From positions 25,377,967-25,441,966 of the forward strand of contig NC_091022.1 in NCBI RefSeq assembly GCF_041296385.1: a stretch of DNA of 64,000 bases. The letters are read 5' to 3'. The DNA comes from Aphelocoma coerulescens (lineage: Eukaryota; Chordata; Aves; Passeriformes; Corvidae). The notes beneath the pieces are model-generated. The model had not been told where the DNA came from and ran no database searches. It saw only the letters and a list, made by a program, of their open reading frames with translations. The first letter of the stretch is position 1. Every line of letters begins with the position of its first letter. A program made the translations under genes and the position numbers. Below are positions 23,701 through 35,300 of this stretch, piece after piece.

Positions 23701-26700
23701 AATCTTGCCCCACCAAAACCAAGAGTCATTCTCCTCAGCTGGGTGGGGACAGGAGTTCTGTCTCCTGCCTTAAGTAATGAAAATGACACAAGCAACTGGG
23801 ATAGGCCAAAAGCATGTGTAATATAACACTAGTGAGAGAGAGCAGTTGCCACGAGTGATTTTGTCACCTGCACTGAAGAGTGCTGGAGATGATGTGACCA
23901 GAAATAGGTCAGGCCAGTGACCTTCCACCTGAGCTTGGGCCTGCCCTAAATCACACAAATTGCTGTGGGAGCTGTAAACCTGGAGCACTGCTGACTGTGA
24001 GGTGAGCCATGAGCTAAGGTGTGGAACACCATCGATGACTCTCTCATGAGTGGAGAGTCTCTCAAGGATCTCCTTGTGTCAGAATGGTCACCTGAGACAC
24101 AGTGAGAAATGACCAGTGCCACTTAAGAAATTTGTTCCCTTTCTTCCCTGGGCTCCGCAGAGGTTGTTGCTGAACTGCTGGCATTTTCCATGCTGCAGTT
24201 CCCTGGCATAGGAACGTGTTAACAGTCTGTTTAGCTGGTCTTTGTAGACTACAAGATTTGTGTATGCATATGCTCTGAGAGATTTGTCAGAGCCTTTCCT
24301 GGAATGGGGTGCTGATTAGCCAGGGTCTTCTAAGAGCTCGTAATGGAAATCAATATAATGGTTGTTATAACTAATGATAACAAAGTCAAGAATGGAAACA
24401 AAAAGCTTCAGAGCACAGTGTCCTTTGATTTTGAGGCTTTTTAAGGGGAGCAGAAAAGAATTATTTGAGGACATAATAAAGGAACCCCCTTCCTTTCATA
24501 GAACTCCTCCTGGGAAAAATATTTTATTGAGAGAGGGTATGTTAGCCAAAGCAAGACATAAATATTTTACTTATTAGAGCACAGGCTGTTTCTCTTCTCG
24601 TTGGCTCCTTTGCCAAGGCTGGCCTCAGACAGAAATTTGCAGTGTCCATTTCTGTACTGTGTGGAGGGGGAACCGGAGGCATGGAGACCCAGGCCATGGA
24701 CTGAAAACCTGCCAAAAAAAAGAAAAAAAAAGCTTTTGTTAGAGAAATTGTCTTGCTCATAAAATGTGACATTTGCATGGCAGTTGCCAAGATTGTTTTT
24801 TTCTTCATAAACAGGGGTTTGGAGCAAAGACGTGGAAAGCGCACTGTGGATGGAATTGGGCAAAGGTATCAGATCTCAGCAGTCAACTTGACAACAAAAC
24901 TAATTACCGTGTGAGGGCAGAGCACATACTGCCACCTTTCTAATACACAATGCCCTGTGTGAGTTCTCTGATGTCTAATAGGGCTTAGGCTGAGCATGAT
25001 TTCTCTCCTTGGGAGAGCTAATAAGATTTCATTCCCTTCTACCTGACTATTTCCACAAGGTGTGGAGAAATGTGGCATCACTGAGCTCTCGTTGCACTTC
25101 ATTGTGTCAGATAATCTTCAAAAAGGAGAGAGACAGGAAGGCAGAGATACTCAGGCAGCTGAACTCATACAACACCTGAAATTATAGGTGCATTTCCTTC
25201 CCCTTAGAGCTGTTCGATGACTTTTAAAATCTATCAAGGAAAATACCTGTAAGTCTCCATCTCAGAGTGTCCTTATACTGGAGATTATGAGAACCTGAGT
25301 GCAGGGGGCAGTTGCTGAGAGAAGCAGGGCTGTATATCTTTCATATGCTGCCTCCTCTAGCATGAGTGTCTGGTTCTGAGCACAGATGCATCCATGGTGA
25401 CAGTTTTTGTCTTCTTATACCCAGTTTTTTAAGGATGCTGTCTGCACTGGTAGTTTATGGCAGATAAGGTCCAAGGAAAAGTATAAAGACAAGACAGATG
25501 ATATCTATAGTTCCCCAAGGTGTTCTTTCTCAGCCTCTGGAAAATTGTCCTTCAGAGATATTGAGCCAGAAGTGGTGTCTGTTGTGTTTTGGCACCTCTG
25601 CAATTGATTTTTCTTCTATGCTTTTGTCTAAGTTTTGAGCCCGTGTAAAGGGCTGGCACATGCCAGAGAGCTCCAGAGTTTAACAACCTCTGTGACTGTG
25701 TAAAAAACCTCCCTCCCCTCTTCTGCTCTGTACACACCTCCGGCTTACTCTGGCTGGCTCTTGGAAGCCACCTCCTCTTGGAATTCACAAAGTGCTGTCC
25801 ATCCCTCACTGCTCACACAATTCTCCCTCGGGTTTTATAGGGCTTGAGTGTATCTGTTTTCTTTTCTACCCTCAAGCATCGTAGTGCATTCTCACACAAA
25901 AGTTCTCCAGCCATTTTCTCCCATATCTCCTATTCCAATTTTACTGTGTTCTTGGATATATTCAGTGAAAAAACATGGATAAAAACTGCCAGTTTCCCAG
26001 GGCCAAGCCAACGGTTGTTTGGCTTGTAGCATCACTTAGAGAAGTTTAGCATTTGTTCCATGCTTGAATTCTTACTGGTAAGCTGAAAGAGGGCAAGAAA
26101 AGGTGATCCAGAACCTGATATGGCTGGTTTCTGCTCTATCATGTTAACTCTCCAGCTGCACTGTCTGGAATGAAAGCAGGTTCAATTGAATTAGAAGTGG
26201 AGAAAGTTTGTCAGTGAGTTGGCAGATAAATTTTCCTTACACCATGGAAACAGATATGGTAGGAGAAATCCTTGCCAGTCAGTGTGCATTCTCTCCAGCT
26301 CTCTCTGCCAGTGAGAAGATACAGCAAAAGCCAACTTTTTGTTTGCCTGGTATTGCATTGTGAATCTGCTTAGCCACATATTCATCCCCTGGTCTGTGAA
26401 TGCTTTTCAGATTGAGTATCTGTTGGTGAAAATAGTTCAGAGGTGACGGGTTTATGTTTAACCCCTGGAAACTGTTTTCAAAAAGCTTTTTTTGCAAATG
26501 CTGGCTTTTGTAGCCCCCTTTTTCCTACCCAGGGAATTCAGTCTGGGTACAGGGTATCTGCAAGGGGTTTGCAAAAGGTTACGCTCCAAATCTGAGCATG
26601 TGTTTTTATGAAATGCGTGAATAGCTTTGACCACACTGAGGAAAAATACTCTCTGTAAAACTTAAGCCATTGCAAGGCAAGCTGTGAAGCTGGAAATGTG

Positions 26701-28024
26701 GTGCTGTCAAGAAAAAAGAGTTCCTACAGTCTTCCAAGGTGAAATCCTAGCCTTCATCTAACTATACAAAGCTGGTGGCAGATTTCCCAGATTTGAACAG
26801 GCCATGATTTCACCTACAGTTGTCATGCACTGCAGGGGCTGAATTGGACTGGACAGAGTTAACTCTGATGTCATCCAGGCAGTGGGATTTTTCCCAGTGT
26901 TTTCTGCATGTGGGTCTAGGAACTTGGTATTGAATTAGAATCTGTCTAGGAGGAGTGCTGGTAATTGCAGAAACAAATCCCAGGGGTTGCCATTTAATCT
27001 ACAAGCTCAGTTTTGTTTCAATTAGCTGTAAAGTTGGCAATGAGCACAAATGGGTAACCATGAAATGAAAGCTCCTCCAGTGAACACTGTGTCCACAAAC
27101 TCTCCAAATTGCTGACTCTCATTAGAAAGCAAAAGGAGGGGAGAAAATAAAACCACAAACAGTGAGATCCAATTATGGTCTTTCTTCTTTGTTCTTCCAC
27201 CATCTGGAAATGGCTGGTTTGTGTTCTAGAACAGGAGCATGTTCTAGACCTGGCTGTACAGTCACTCTGCAGCAATGTCCTCTGTCTGGACTGAAAGAGA
27301 CAGAGTGCTAAGATTTCATTTACATGTGGCAGTGGAGCTTGCCTGTTTCTTTGCTCAGGATTTCTGTGCCCACTCAGGCCTGACAGCAGATTGTGCTGTT
27401 CCCACGTGTGGAATCAGTTTCAAAACAGAACCTAAGCCAGTTAATATTGTGTCCAGCTTCCTCCAAAGAGCAGAGCCTACCCTCAGCATATTTGAAGATG
27501 TAAGATCTGAGAGCTCTTCCCCAGTGGCATTTACTTGTTGAGTCAAACTGGATGTTTAATAAAAATAGAAACATACCACCCATTTTCTCTGATCATAACT
27601 CCTTCTGGGCTGCCACCTGCTGCTTGTGTCTAACATCTGAGTGAACCCAGCAGACAGAGCACAGCCAGGCTGTGCTTAGAGCCCCATGGTTGGAAATGAC
27701 CATCCTCACTATGATCAGCTTGCAAGAGGTATCTCTGCTTTGCAAACAGCAGGGCCAACTTACTTGATTGAGCAAGCCCTGAGCTTGGGCTTCATTAGAA
27801 TTTTTCAAGTCAAGTAGAATTCAGGTAAATACTTCCTAAAAACTAAAAATGCTGCTTCACTGGCAGCTTTTACGTTACTTTGTTTAAAGAAAACGTTATG
27901 TTTTCCTGACTTTTAAAATCAAGCCTTCAGTCATTCAAGAGGGGCTAAATATACCCTCAATTATTATAGTAACTTTTATTTTCAAAGTTCACTTGTGGAG
28001 ATCTTCATCAGAACATTTTAAAGG
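20751..28024. other. Intergenic DNA, no gene seen
   Basis: About 7.3 kb of mixed sequence in which I recognise no coding exon, RNA gene or repeat family. Open frames of 60-160 codons occur on both strands (longest 22612-23103 minus) and have no conserved motif, and several overlap each other in different frames. Confidence 0.5.
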
Positions 28025-28160
28025 ACATCCTGCAGATGAAAGGAAAAGGAGGACACAGAAGTAAATTGTCTGAGGTGATAGAGCAAGCCAGGATCAGAGC
28101 AGGAATCAGGATTCCTGGCTCCTGGATAGTTTTTTATCCAGTGAACACAGGTCTCTGTTA
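28025..28160 (-). mobile_element. Ancient MIR-like (CORE) SINE fragment
   Basis: The order CAGATGAAAGGAAAAGGAGG, AGTAAATTGTCTGAGGTGAT, AGAGCAAGCCAGGATCAGAG, CAGGATTCCTGGCTCCTG and TTATCCAGTGAACAC follows the reverse complement of an amniote MIR-type SINE (CAGATGAGGAAACTGAGG...GACTTGCCCAAGGTCAC...AGAGC...CTCTATCCACTAG). Diverged but co-linear over about 130 bp. Confidence 0.65.
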
Positions 28161-29204
28161 CTGCTGTTAAAGAGGATGATAGCATTTTCATTAGGCAATT
28201 CAGAAAGAACAATTGTTCTACTAAGTGCTATATGGCAAAAGAATGTGTATTTAAAACAGAACCAAGACTGTTAATACCTTGTTTCCAACCCACTGGATGC
28301 TGGTGCCTTATGAAGATACCCTTAGTAGTTTCCCTAACAGGAAAAGCAATAAAACCATCCTAATCATCAAAGATGTTGCTATTTACAGTTTCCAGAGCTA
28401 TCTCCATCATATTATCTTTCCTTTTCCTCCAGACAGGTGCTGGTGGAACCCATCAAAGCCTTGTGGTGTGAACTGAACCAGAAACCACCAGAGGTGCCGT
28501 CCAGTCTAAATTATTCTCTGATTTTACAGGCTAAGGGTCATCTAATCAGCCTCTGTGAGAAATTTCCTGGACCAGAAAATACTTGTTTCAGAATACTGAA
28601 GTCTGCAAGGTTTATCTTCAAATAATGCAACTGCCAAAAACTTGGCTAGAAACAGTTCACCAGTATGGCTTTTTTAAAGCTTTTCCCAGAATCCCTTGCA
28701 ACCATAAGCACTTTTTTCCCCCTACATTCCATTTGCAGGCTGTTTACTCAGTGAAAAAGTGGTGGGTGAGCTCATGTGATTCCCATACCAGGTTTTCAGA
28801 ATGAGAAAGCTGCGTGTTACCTCATGTTCCTGTGGCTTTGACCAAACCAGCAGTCCCTGACAGATGTTAGTTCAGAGATCACAGAGTACAGAGCGACTAA
28901 AAAAAATGTGGTTCGGGGTAGATTTACCATGTAGTATTTCAGATGTAGCAGTAAGACTTTGGGGCCAAAGAACAAGTGGCAAGAGTTGAGGGACTGGTAA
29001 AAAGTAGTGCACCTTTCCTGTGCCTTCCCCTATTAATGCAGATAATGCTCAGAGGGAAGTAAAGAAACACAGAGAATTCCCAGAGCTTTGTTTCAATTGA
29101 TTATAAGCTCTTATGGCTTCCATGATATCTTATCTTTACCAGGACATTAGAGACAACCTAGTGTCTAACACTTTCTCCTTGCTGCATTCCTGTGGAGGAA
29201 CTCT
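28161..29204. other. Intergenic DNA, no gene seen
   Basis: No gene or clear repeat in this kilobase between two MIR-like copies. Short plus-strand frames at 28279-28804 show no family resemblance. Confidence 0.5.
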
Positions 29205-29345
29205 GTGATACCCTGCCCGTTTTACAAATGAAACACCGCAGGGTTGAGGGACAGCCTCAGGGTCATGCAGGGAACCAGTCTTAGAGCAGAGAATTAAACA
29301 AAGCACTCCCAAATCCTGATGAGTGCCTTAACCACCTTTGCCTCC
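29205..29345 (-). mobile_element. Ancient MIR-like (CORE) SINE fragment
   Basis: The words CCCGTTTTACAAATGAAACA, GGGTTGAGGGACAGCCTCAG, GGTCATGCAGGGAACCAG, CACTCCCAAATCCTGATGAG and GCCTTAACCACCTTTGCCTC match the reverse MIR layout (TTTTACAGATGAGGAAAC...GACTTGCCCAAGGTCAC...CTTAACCACTA...CTGCCTC). It is the second such copy in 1.3 kb with the same orientation. Confidence 0.65.
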
Positions 29346-29484
29346 CTATCTAGTGTGTTTTAGCACAGAGCAAAGTTTAATTTGATGCTGAGATAGGCAA
29401 AAGCACCTCAGGCACTCTATGAAATGGAGCATGGGAGTCCTTTCAGAAAAGTCTTTATTTGGTGACTAGTTACTCTTTCAATCC

Positions 29485-29640
29485 TCTTCAATCCTGTTGA
29501 CTTCCAAAAGTCCCTGGTGTCAAGGGTGTTTCAGCATTGGCCTTGCTCCATAAGGAGTCTCACTGGTCAAGAGGACCACTGAAGTCAAAATGCTCTGGAG
29601 AGTAATGTGTGGGACCAGAATCCGGCCCAAGAAAAGAGAA
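29485..29640. repeat. Probable very old amniote interspersed repeat, family unassigned
   Basis: The phrases TGTTGACTTCCAAAAG, CCACTGAAGTCAAAATGCTC, TGGAGAGTAATGTGTGGGAC and CAGAATCCGGCCCAAG resemble a repeat I know from turtle, crocodile and bird DNA (CATTGAAGTCAATGGAGTTA...CAGAATCTGGCCC). I cannot name the family with confidence. Confidence 0.4.
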
Positions 29641-31371
29641 AAGAGTGTCAGTACTTGTCAGGGAAACTCATCTGAACACCTCTAGCAATTTAAGGGAAGT
29701 CCTACAGACACACCAGCAAAGCATTTCACTGGTTTCCATTAAACAGTTATCACAGATCCTGCTTGCAAGCAGATCCATTTCCTAATATATAAAGCAGTTT
29801 AGTCCCAACCATTATATATTAAAAAAAAAAATAATCTGAGAGCAAATCAGGAGCACTTGAGCAAAGCAATAAATTCTCCTTTGAACTATTAACATTTTTG
29901 TTAGGCAATATCATAGCAAGAACATCACCTTGTCTTCTGACAGCGGGTTAGTCCCACAAGCCCTCCTATGCTCTTCAGGTCACTAATGAGCTATTCAGCC
30001 CTCACTAAATAAACCCTGTGGCAGTCCTTACCCAGGAACTTCCACACCCCTTTCATAAATACATTTATTCCCATGTTACAAGCGTGATAATACAGGTCAA
30101 GCTGTAAACGGGATTCTTGTTTCATTAATCTAATTGGACAGCAAGGTGGATTAAAGGCTTAAACTAATAAATGGAGATAACAGACTTTTCAGCTGTTTTG
30201 GACTGGCAGAGCAAGTTCATTCTAACATGGCTTAACCCTGTAAGCCACATTTTTACCACTTTGTGGCCCTCTGAGGTGATGGTTCTCTGACATCCTGCAA
30301 TGCTCTGCTAATTCCCATGCCAAAATATTAGCTGCCATCCTTTACCCTCTATGAGTTACTGGGTCTGAGCCAAGAATCTGTCAGCAAAAGAGAAGCAAAA
30401 TCAGATGGTGCAAGCCTGATTACAGTCCATTGCTGTCTCACCCTGGCCTCCCACTGGCTGTTTCTCAGCAGACTCACTGCTCCACCAAATTGTTCTCCTG
30501 CCAGTTCATCAGTCGACAACATTAATAAATGGTTATAAAGATAAGTTCCATCTTATACTGAAGGCCTGCAGGTGATAGAAAAGATCCCAGCAAAGAGAAA
30601 GAGATTCAAGAGTAGTCTCGGCTTGAGACTTTTTTGGTAGAGCAGAGGTAGGCAAGACCTCCCTGGGAAGCAGTATTGCTCCACAGTCAGTGAGACTGTG
30701 ATGTGTGAGCTCAGTAAAACCCTTCTGTCTCTGACTGTTCTCTAATTCTGGTACCTGCATCCAGTAAATGAAGATTGTCACACACTACACAACTCCCCTT
30801 TGCCTCCTGAGGTCTTTGCTACAGCAAAAAAAGAAGTCTGGAGCAGACCCAAGCACTTTTTTACTTTGCCACATCCAATCCAAGTTATTTACATATTATC
30901 ACATTTAACAAAATTTGAAAGTCTTCGTCCTTTGAGTGGCGTCCCCGTGTGTTAAAGGTGTTAACATTTCTGAGATGCTCACAGGTTAAAGGTAGTGGGG
31001 TCCTTGGATTACACAAGCATTATCACAGTTCCCTCTAAAACAGAACTGTGCTTATCTTTACTGGTGGCTGTGGTAAAAGAGTAAATGATGTTGCTGACAA
31101 CCTGGCTTTTCATCACAAGCTTTTTGGAGTATAGATGATTTCTTTACAGGACACAAATTTCAGTAAATTAACCTTAAAATTCCTACAGACCTTTTCCCTC
31201 ATCCTCCCCCCTCTAATTTGTTCTGGGTAGAATTAATCTCATCTCCCACAGTGGCCTTTCTCTCCTGTTCCTAGGAGGACCCTTAGGCTCACACCGCCTT
31301 TCCTGACTGAATGTTCATCCTTACGCAGAAGACTCAATGTTTTGGCCCATGAACCAATTTCATCTGGGCTC
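29641..31371. other. Intergenic DNA with a candidate regulatory patch near 30.0-30.2 kb
   Basis: No gene seen. At 30000-30200 there is a patch of homeodomain-like words (CATTAATCTAATTGG near 30123-30137, a bicoid-type GGATTA at 30148-30153, TAAACGGGATTC) in sequence without repeat character. An A11-rich stretch lies near 29820. Confidence 0.4.
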
Positions 31372-31399
31372 CTGTAGAAAAGCATGTGCTTTTCTACAG
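31372..31399. repeat. Perfect inverted repeat, 13-bp arms, 2-base centre
   Basis: Left arm CTGTAGAAAAGCA, centre TG, right arm TGCTTTTCTACAG. The pairing is exact and stops abruptly at both ends. No surrounding transposon was recognised. Confidence 0.9.
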
Positions 31400-32315
31400 C
31401 CAGTCACCAAGATTGGGAACACGAGAGGAAAGCTGGTGTTCCACATGATATACAGCTCCACATTCCCTCTGCTCTTAGCTTGGGCCAGTGGCCAATCCTC
31501 CTCCCTGTAAGCCAAAGAGTCTTGGATCTGTCTCATTTCTGGGTGGGACCAGATAATGAAGATACCAACCAAGGTGTCATGTCCTAATGCCAGACCACAG
31601 GCATAGAGTAAGTCTTAATTTAGTCCGATTGTCATCACAGAGCTGTCAGACTAGGAATAGCTCTGTGTACAGACAACACATGGGAAGCTTCCTGTGAATC
31701 CATACAGGAAATATTTTTCCAGGCAGGACCCATTTCAGACAAGCCATTGTGCTTCAGGAAAAGGCTGTGGTCAAAGGCAGAATCTCCCCTAGCTCACCAT
31801 AAGATTGGGGAGGTCTAAGCAGCGACAGCAGACTTTTCCTCCCAGCTGGCAGAGACACCACCACGAATTTCTCTCCAGCTCCTCAGGCAGAACGGAAAAC
31901 AGGAGCCAGAATATGGTGGATGTGAACTCTCTCTGGGACCTTGGCAGAGAAGACAAACTCCTTTGTCAACTTATCACAACTTGTGGTGGTAATGACCTAT
32001 TAAACCTCTTTGCTATTCCTACTATCCTCACCCTGGGTTCTTCCTTTCATAGGTCTGTTAATGCTTTGTCAAAAGGCAGAAACACTGCTTTGACATAAAA
32101 AGCTGCTGTTTACAGTTGACGGAAAGCTTACATTAGACTGGGCCACCTGAACCTCCTCACCCAACATAAACAGAATCTATCAACGCTGCTTAAGCCATTA
32201 ACCCTGACAACTGAGGTTTTCCAGGGAAAGCCCTTATCAAAAGGGGGCTGCAAATGAAACCCAATGAGAAAAATCCTCTTTGCCCCAAATGAACTCAACT
32301 TCCATGGGAAGATGT

Positions 32316-32351
32316 GGATTAGGGTGAGCCTTGTTAGGCTCACCCTAATCC
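32316..32351. repeat. Perfect inverted repeat, 16-bp arms, 4-base loop
   Basis: Left arm GGATTAGGGTGAGCCT, loop TGTT, right arm AGGCTCACCCTAATCC, with no mismatch. The left arm includes a TTAGGG word. Outside the arms pairing ends at once. The stem is too short for an ordinary microRNA precursor. Confidence 0.95.
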
Positions 32352-35300
32352 CTTTGACAAGCCAGGGGTTCCTTCAGGTTGGAATGCAAATCCTCCAGGA
32401 ATCTTCCTCTGCTCTCCATTTGCATGGCAGCTACAATTTTTCAAAGATCATTATCTGATCAACATGGGATAGGAATGTTTGGAGTTGAGCAAGTGAATCA
32501 TTAGTGGAGAGCCCTTCCATATCTGGTGAATTCTGTTCAGAGAAAGATCCCCTTGTGATCGCCCCACAAGGCTTGTGATGCCTTTTGCATGTGCTGAGAC
32601 ACCAATAATCTCCTGGTGAAGCCCTGAGAAGAGTCTGTCTGAGGGAACCCACATGGAGAATGTCTCCTGAAACTCTTCCTTCTCATAAGTGTTTAGAGCA
32701 AAGGGTGAGGCCAAGGGAAGAAGCCTGTAAAGAAAGCTTCACATGGGCTTTCCAAATGTAATCAGGCTCTTACCTCAAACATTTGGCCCTTGTTTGTAAG
32801 GCAGAAGGCTTCTGGAAAAAGGCATTTTCCATCACAGTGCTGATTTTCCATCTCCAAATCGAGACTCTGGAAAAAAATGAGAGTTAGAGAGAACAAATAA
32901 AGAGTAATAGGAACTTGTTCAACTTTGTAATGAGTTTTTAATTTTATCCACACAGGATTTTTTAAGTTTCAAGGGAGACAAGGTATTTTCACATTACAAA
33001 TGCAGAAGTATTTTTCCTTTTCATTCTCTCTACTTCTCCTTCTTTTGAGAAGAAAACAAAAGGGAGTCATAGATAAAGAGATCATATAGCAGCTATTGCA
33101 AACATGGTTTAGATGCACATAAAGTTGCTTTCTGAGCTATAGATCTCCCTTGTTTTCCCAAAGGAAAATCTAACACACATCTACCTCCACCTGCTGGAAG
33201 AAGATTAAAAATGTTAACAATTATAATTTTCGGTTTATGGACCAAAGATCTTCTACATACTGTGTGAGGCTTGTGGTGGGACAAAGATCATAGTGATCCA
33301 TCATAGTGAGGGAAAATATCCCAAATCCGCAGTTTCTGGATTTAGCAAGCCTTCAGTACATAGTATTAGTAAATATTTAGCACTGTAGGGCAGGAGGAGA
33401 CTTGTTTTTGTACTGAGTAAATTTTTGACTGACTTTTTCCATGTTGGATAGATATTTAGGGATCAGTATTAGCCTCACTGGACAGTGGTGGAAATCCAAA
33501 GGAATTTAGTTCGAGGGAGAAGCAGGCCATTGGTATGTGAACTGTGAAGGCAACTGAGCCTTTTCTTCTCTGCAGATAGTAAATTCACAGACATTTAGGA
33601 CAGAAATATTCTCGTTTTAATGCTTTCACTGCTGGCTGCAAAAATGTAATATGTTTAAATCACAGAGTAATCTTTTTGATCTAGGATTGAAAACCAAAAA
33701 AAAAAAAAAAATCCTTTTGTAGTTTTAAAGAAGGTTGGAATTTTCCTACTTTTTTTAAATTTTATGACAGTTATAAAGAATGTCTGATTGGTCCTGAGGA
33801 AAGGATTCTTCATGACAGTATGCTAGCCTGGACTTTGGAAGGTTCAGTTTTGGGTCTGTATTTCACCACTGATTTCCCTTGTGGTGGCAGTGGCATCTGT
33901 AAAGCATTTTGTGAGATCAGTGACACTTCTAGCAGAAATATCTTTTTCTCCCAAGTTTTCCACAGGCATTTTAACTAAAGATGCAGAATGCAAAAAAGAC
34001 ATTATCCAGATGATTAAGAAAATAGCCTAAAAAGAGATTTGCTAGCACTGTCCCTAAAATTAGGATTTTACAACTCCCAGAACATGTTTTCAACCTTCTG
34101 GATTCGAACATGGCCAGAAAGGCAGGCCAGCTGTATGGGGATATCACTGGATTCTTTGAGTTTATGCCATGTACCTTGACAGTAAACCCAGCAGCAGGAA
34201 AATCCAGACTCAAGGGAGAAGGGGAAGGAGCTGGTGGGATAACAGGGCTGCCAACTATCATTTCCAAATCTTTGCTCTCTGCGGATGGACTTCACCATGA
34301 GTGTTACCAATGAAATGCTACATTTTTGCACAAAGCATCCATGGGTTGTCAACATTTTCTTTCCTGATCCCAGGAGGAGCATGGAGAAACCAATAATCTG
34401 ACAGATCCTCCTAAATCCAAGGACTCTCCCACCAGATGGCTGATCCACAAAGTACATCATCCAACCACAGCTGCTGAGCAATTCTGAAGGCCTGACAAGG
34501 GAATGCCAGTATTTTATTGCCGCCACATCCCGCCCCGCTGTTTTCTTTCCAATCAGTTAAACATCACATCTGTCAGAGCTCAGCTTAGGTGACCTTGAGT
34601 ATCCATTTGAAATTGAGGTTTAAAAATAGTAGACAGAAAGTGTGCATATTTTTTTTTTTCTTGCAAGTCTCCAGAGAATCTTCCACAAACCAGAGTGTGT
34701 TTTTTATTATGGTTTACATCAACAGGCTGATCTTGGGGACTTCTGTGTGTGTTTCTGTTACTGGTTTTTTTGGAGGGGGTGTGTGTGTTTATGTGTGTGT
34801 GTGTGTGTGTGCCTATCGTGGCCCTTGTTTCCTCTGGAGAAAGGAGACAGTAAAACCCACTTGAAAATTTATACACAAAGTGTCAGGAGCCCAGTTCATT
34901 CATCTGAAGACGCTCCTGCTGTGTTGGGTAAAATGCCCAGAAATATTCAAGGCTGTGTTAACCACAATTCTCTGCTTCCACGTTGTGCCTGATGCCATAT
35001 TTGGAAGCTGCAATTCCTTTGCTCCATGTGGCTGACTCAGAATTTGCATTTGCTTGATACCAGCATTGATTTCCTGTCCCTTTGGGTAGCTGTAATGGAT
35101 GGAGTGGCCACGAAGAGTTCAGCAGGACAAGTAGTGAGAGTTAGTAAGCTCAATGGAGCAGTATCAAATGTCAGCCAGTGGCTGCTCAGATGTCAGGGAT
35201 GCAGATTCAGATGCTGGAGTCTGGCAGACACATGACCCATGGGTTGCAATGCGTTGTTAAAGAAATGAAACCTACCCAAGTTATTCGTACAAACTCTGAC

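Noticed and set aside
32316..32351. MicroRNA precursor
   Set aside because: A 16-bp stem with a 4-base loop is too short, and pairing does not continue outside the arms.
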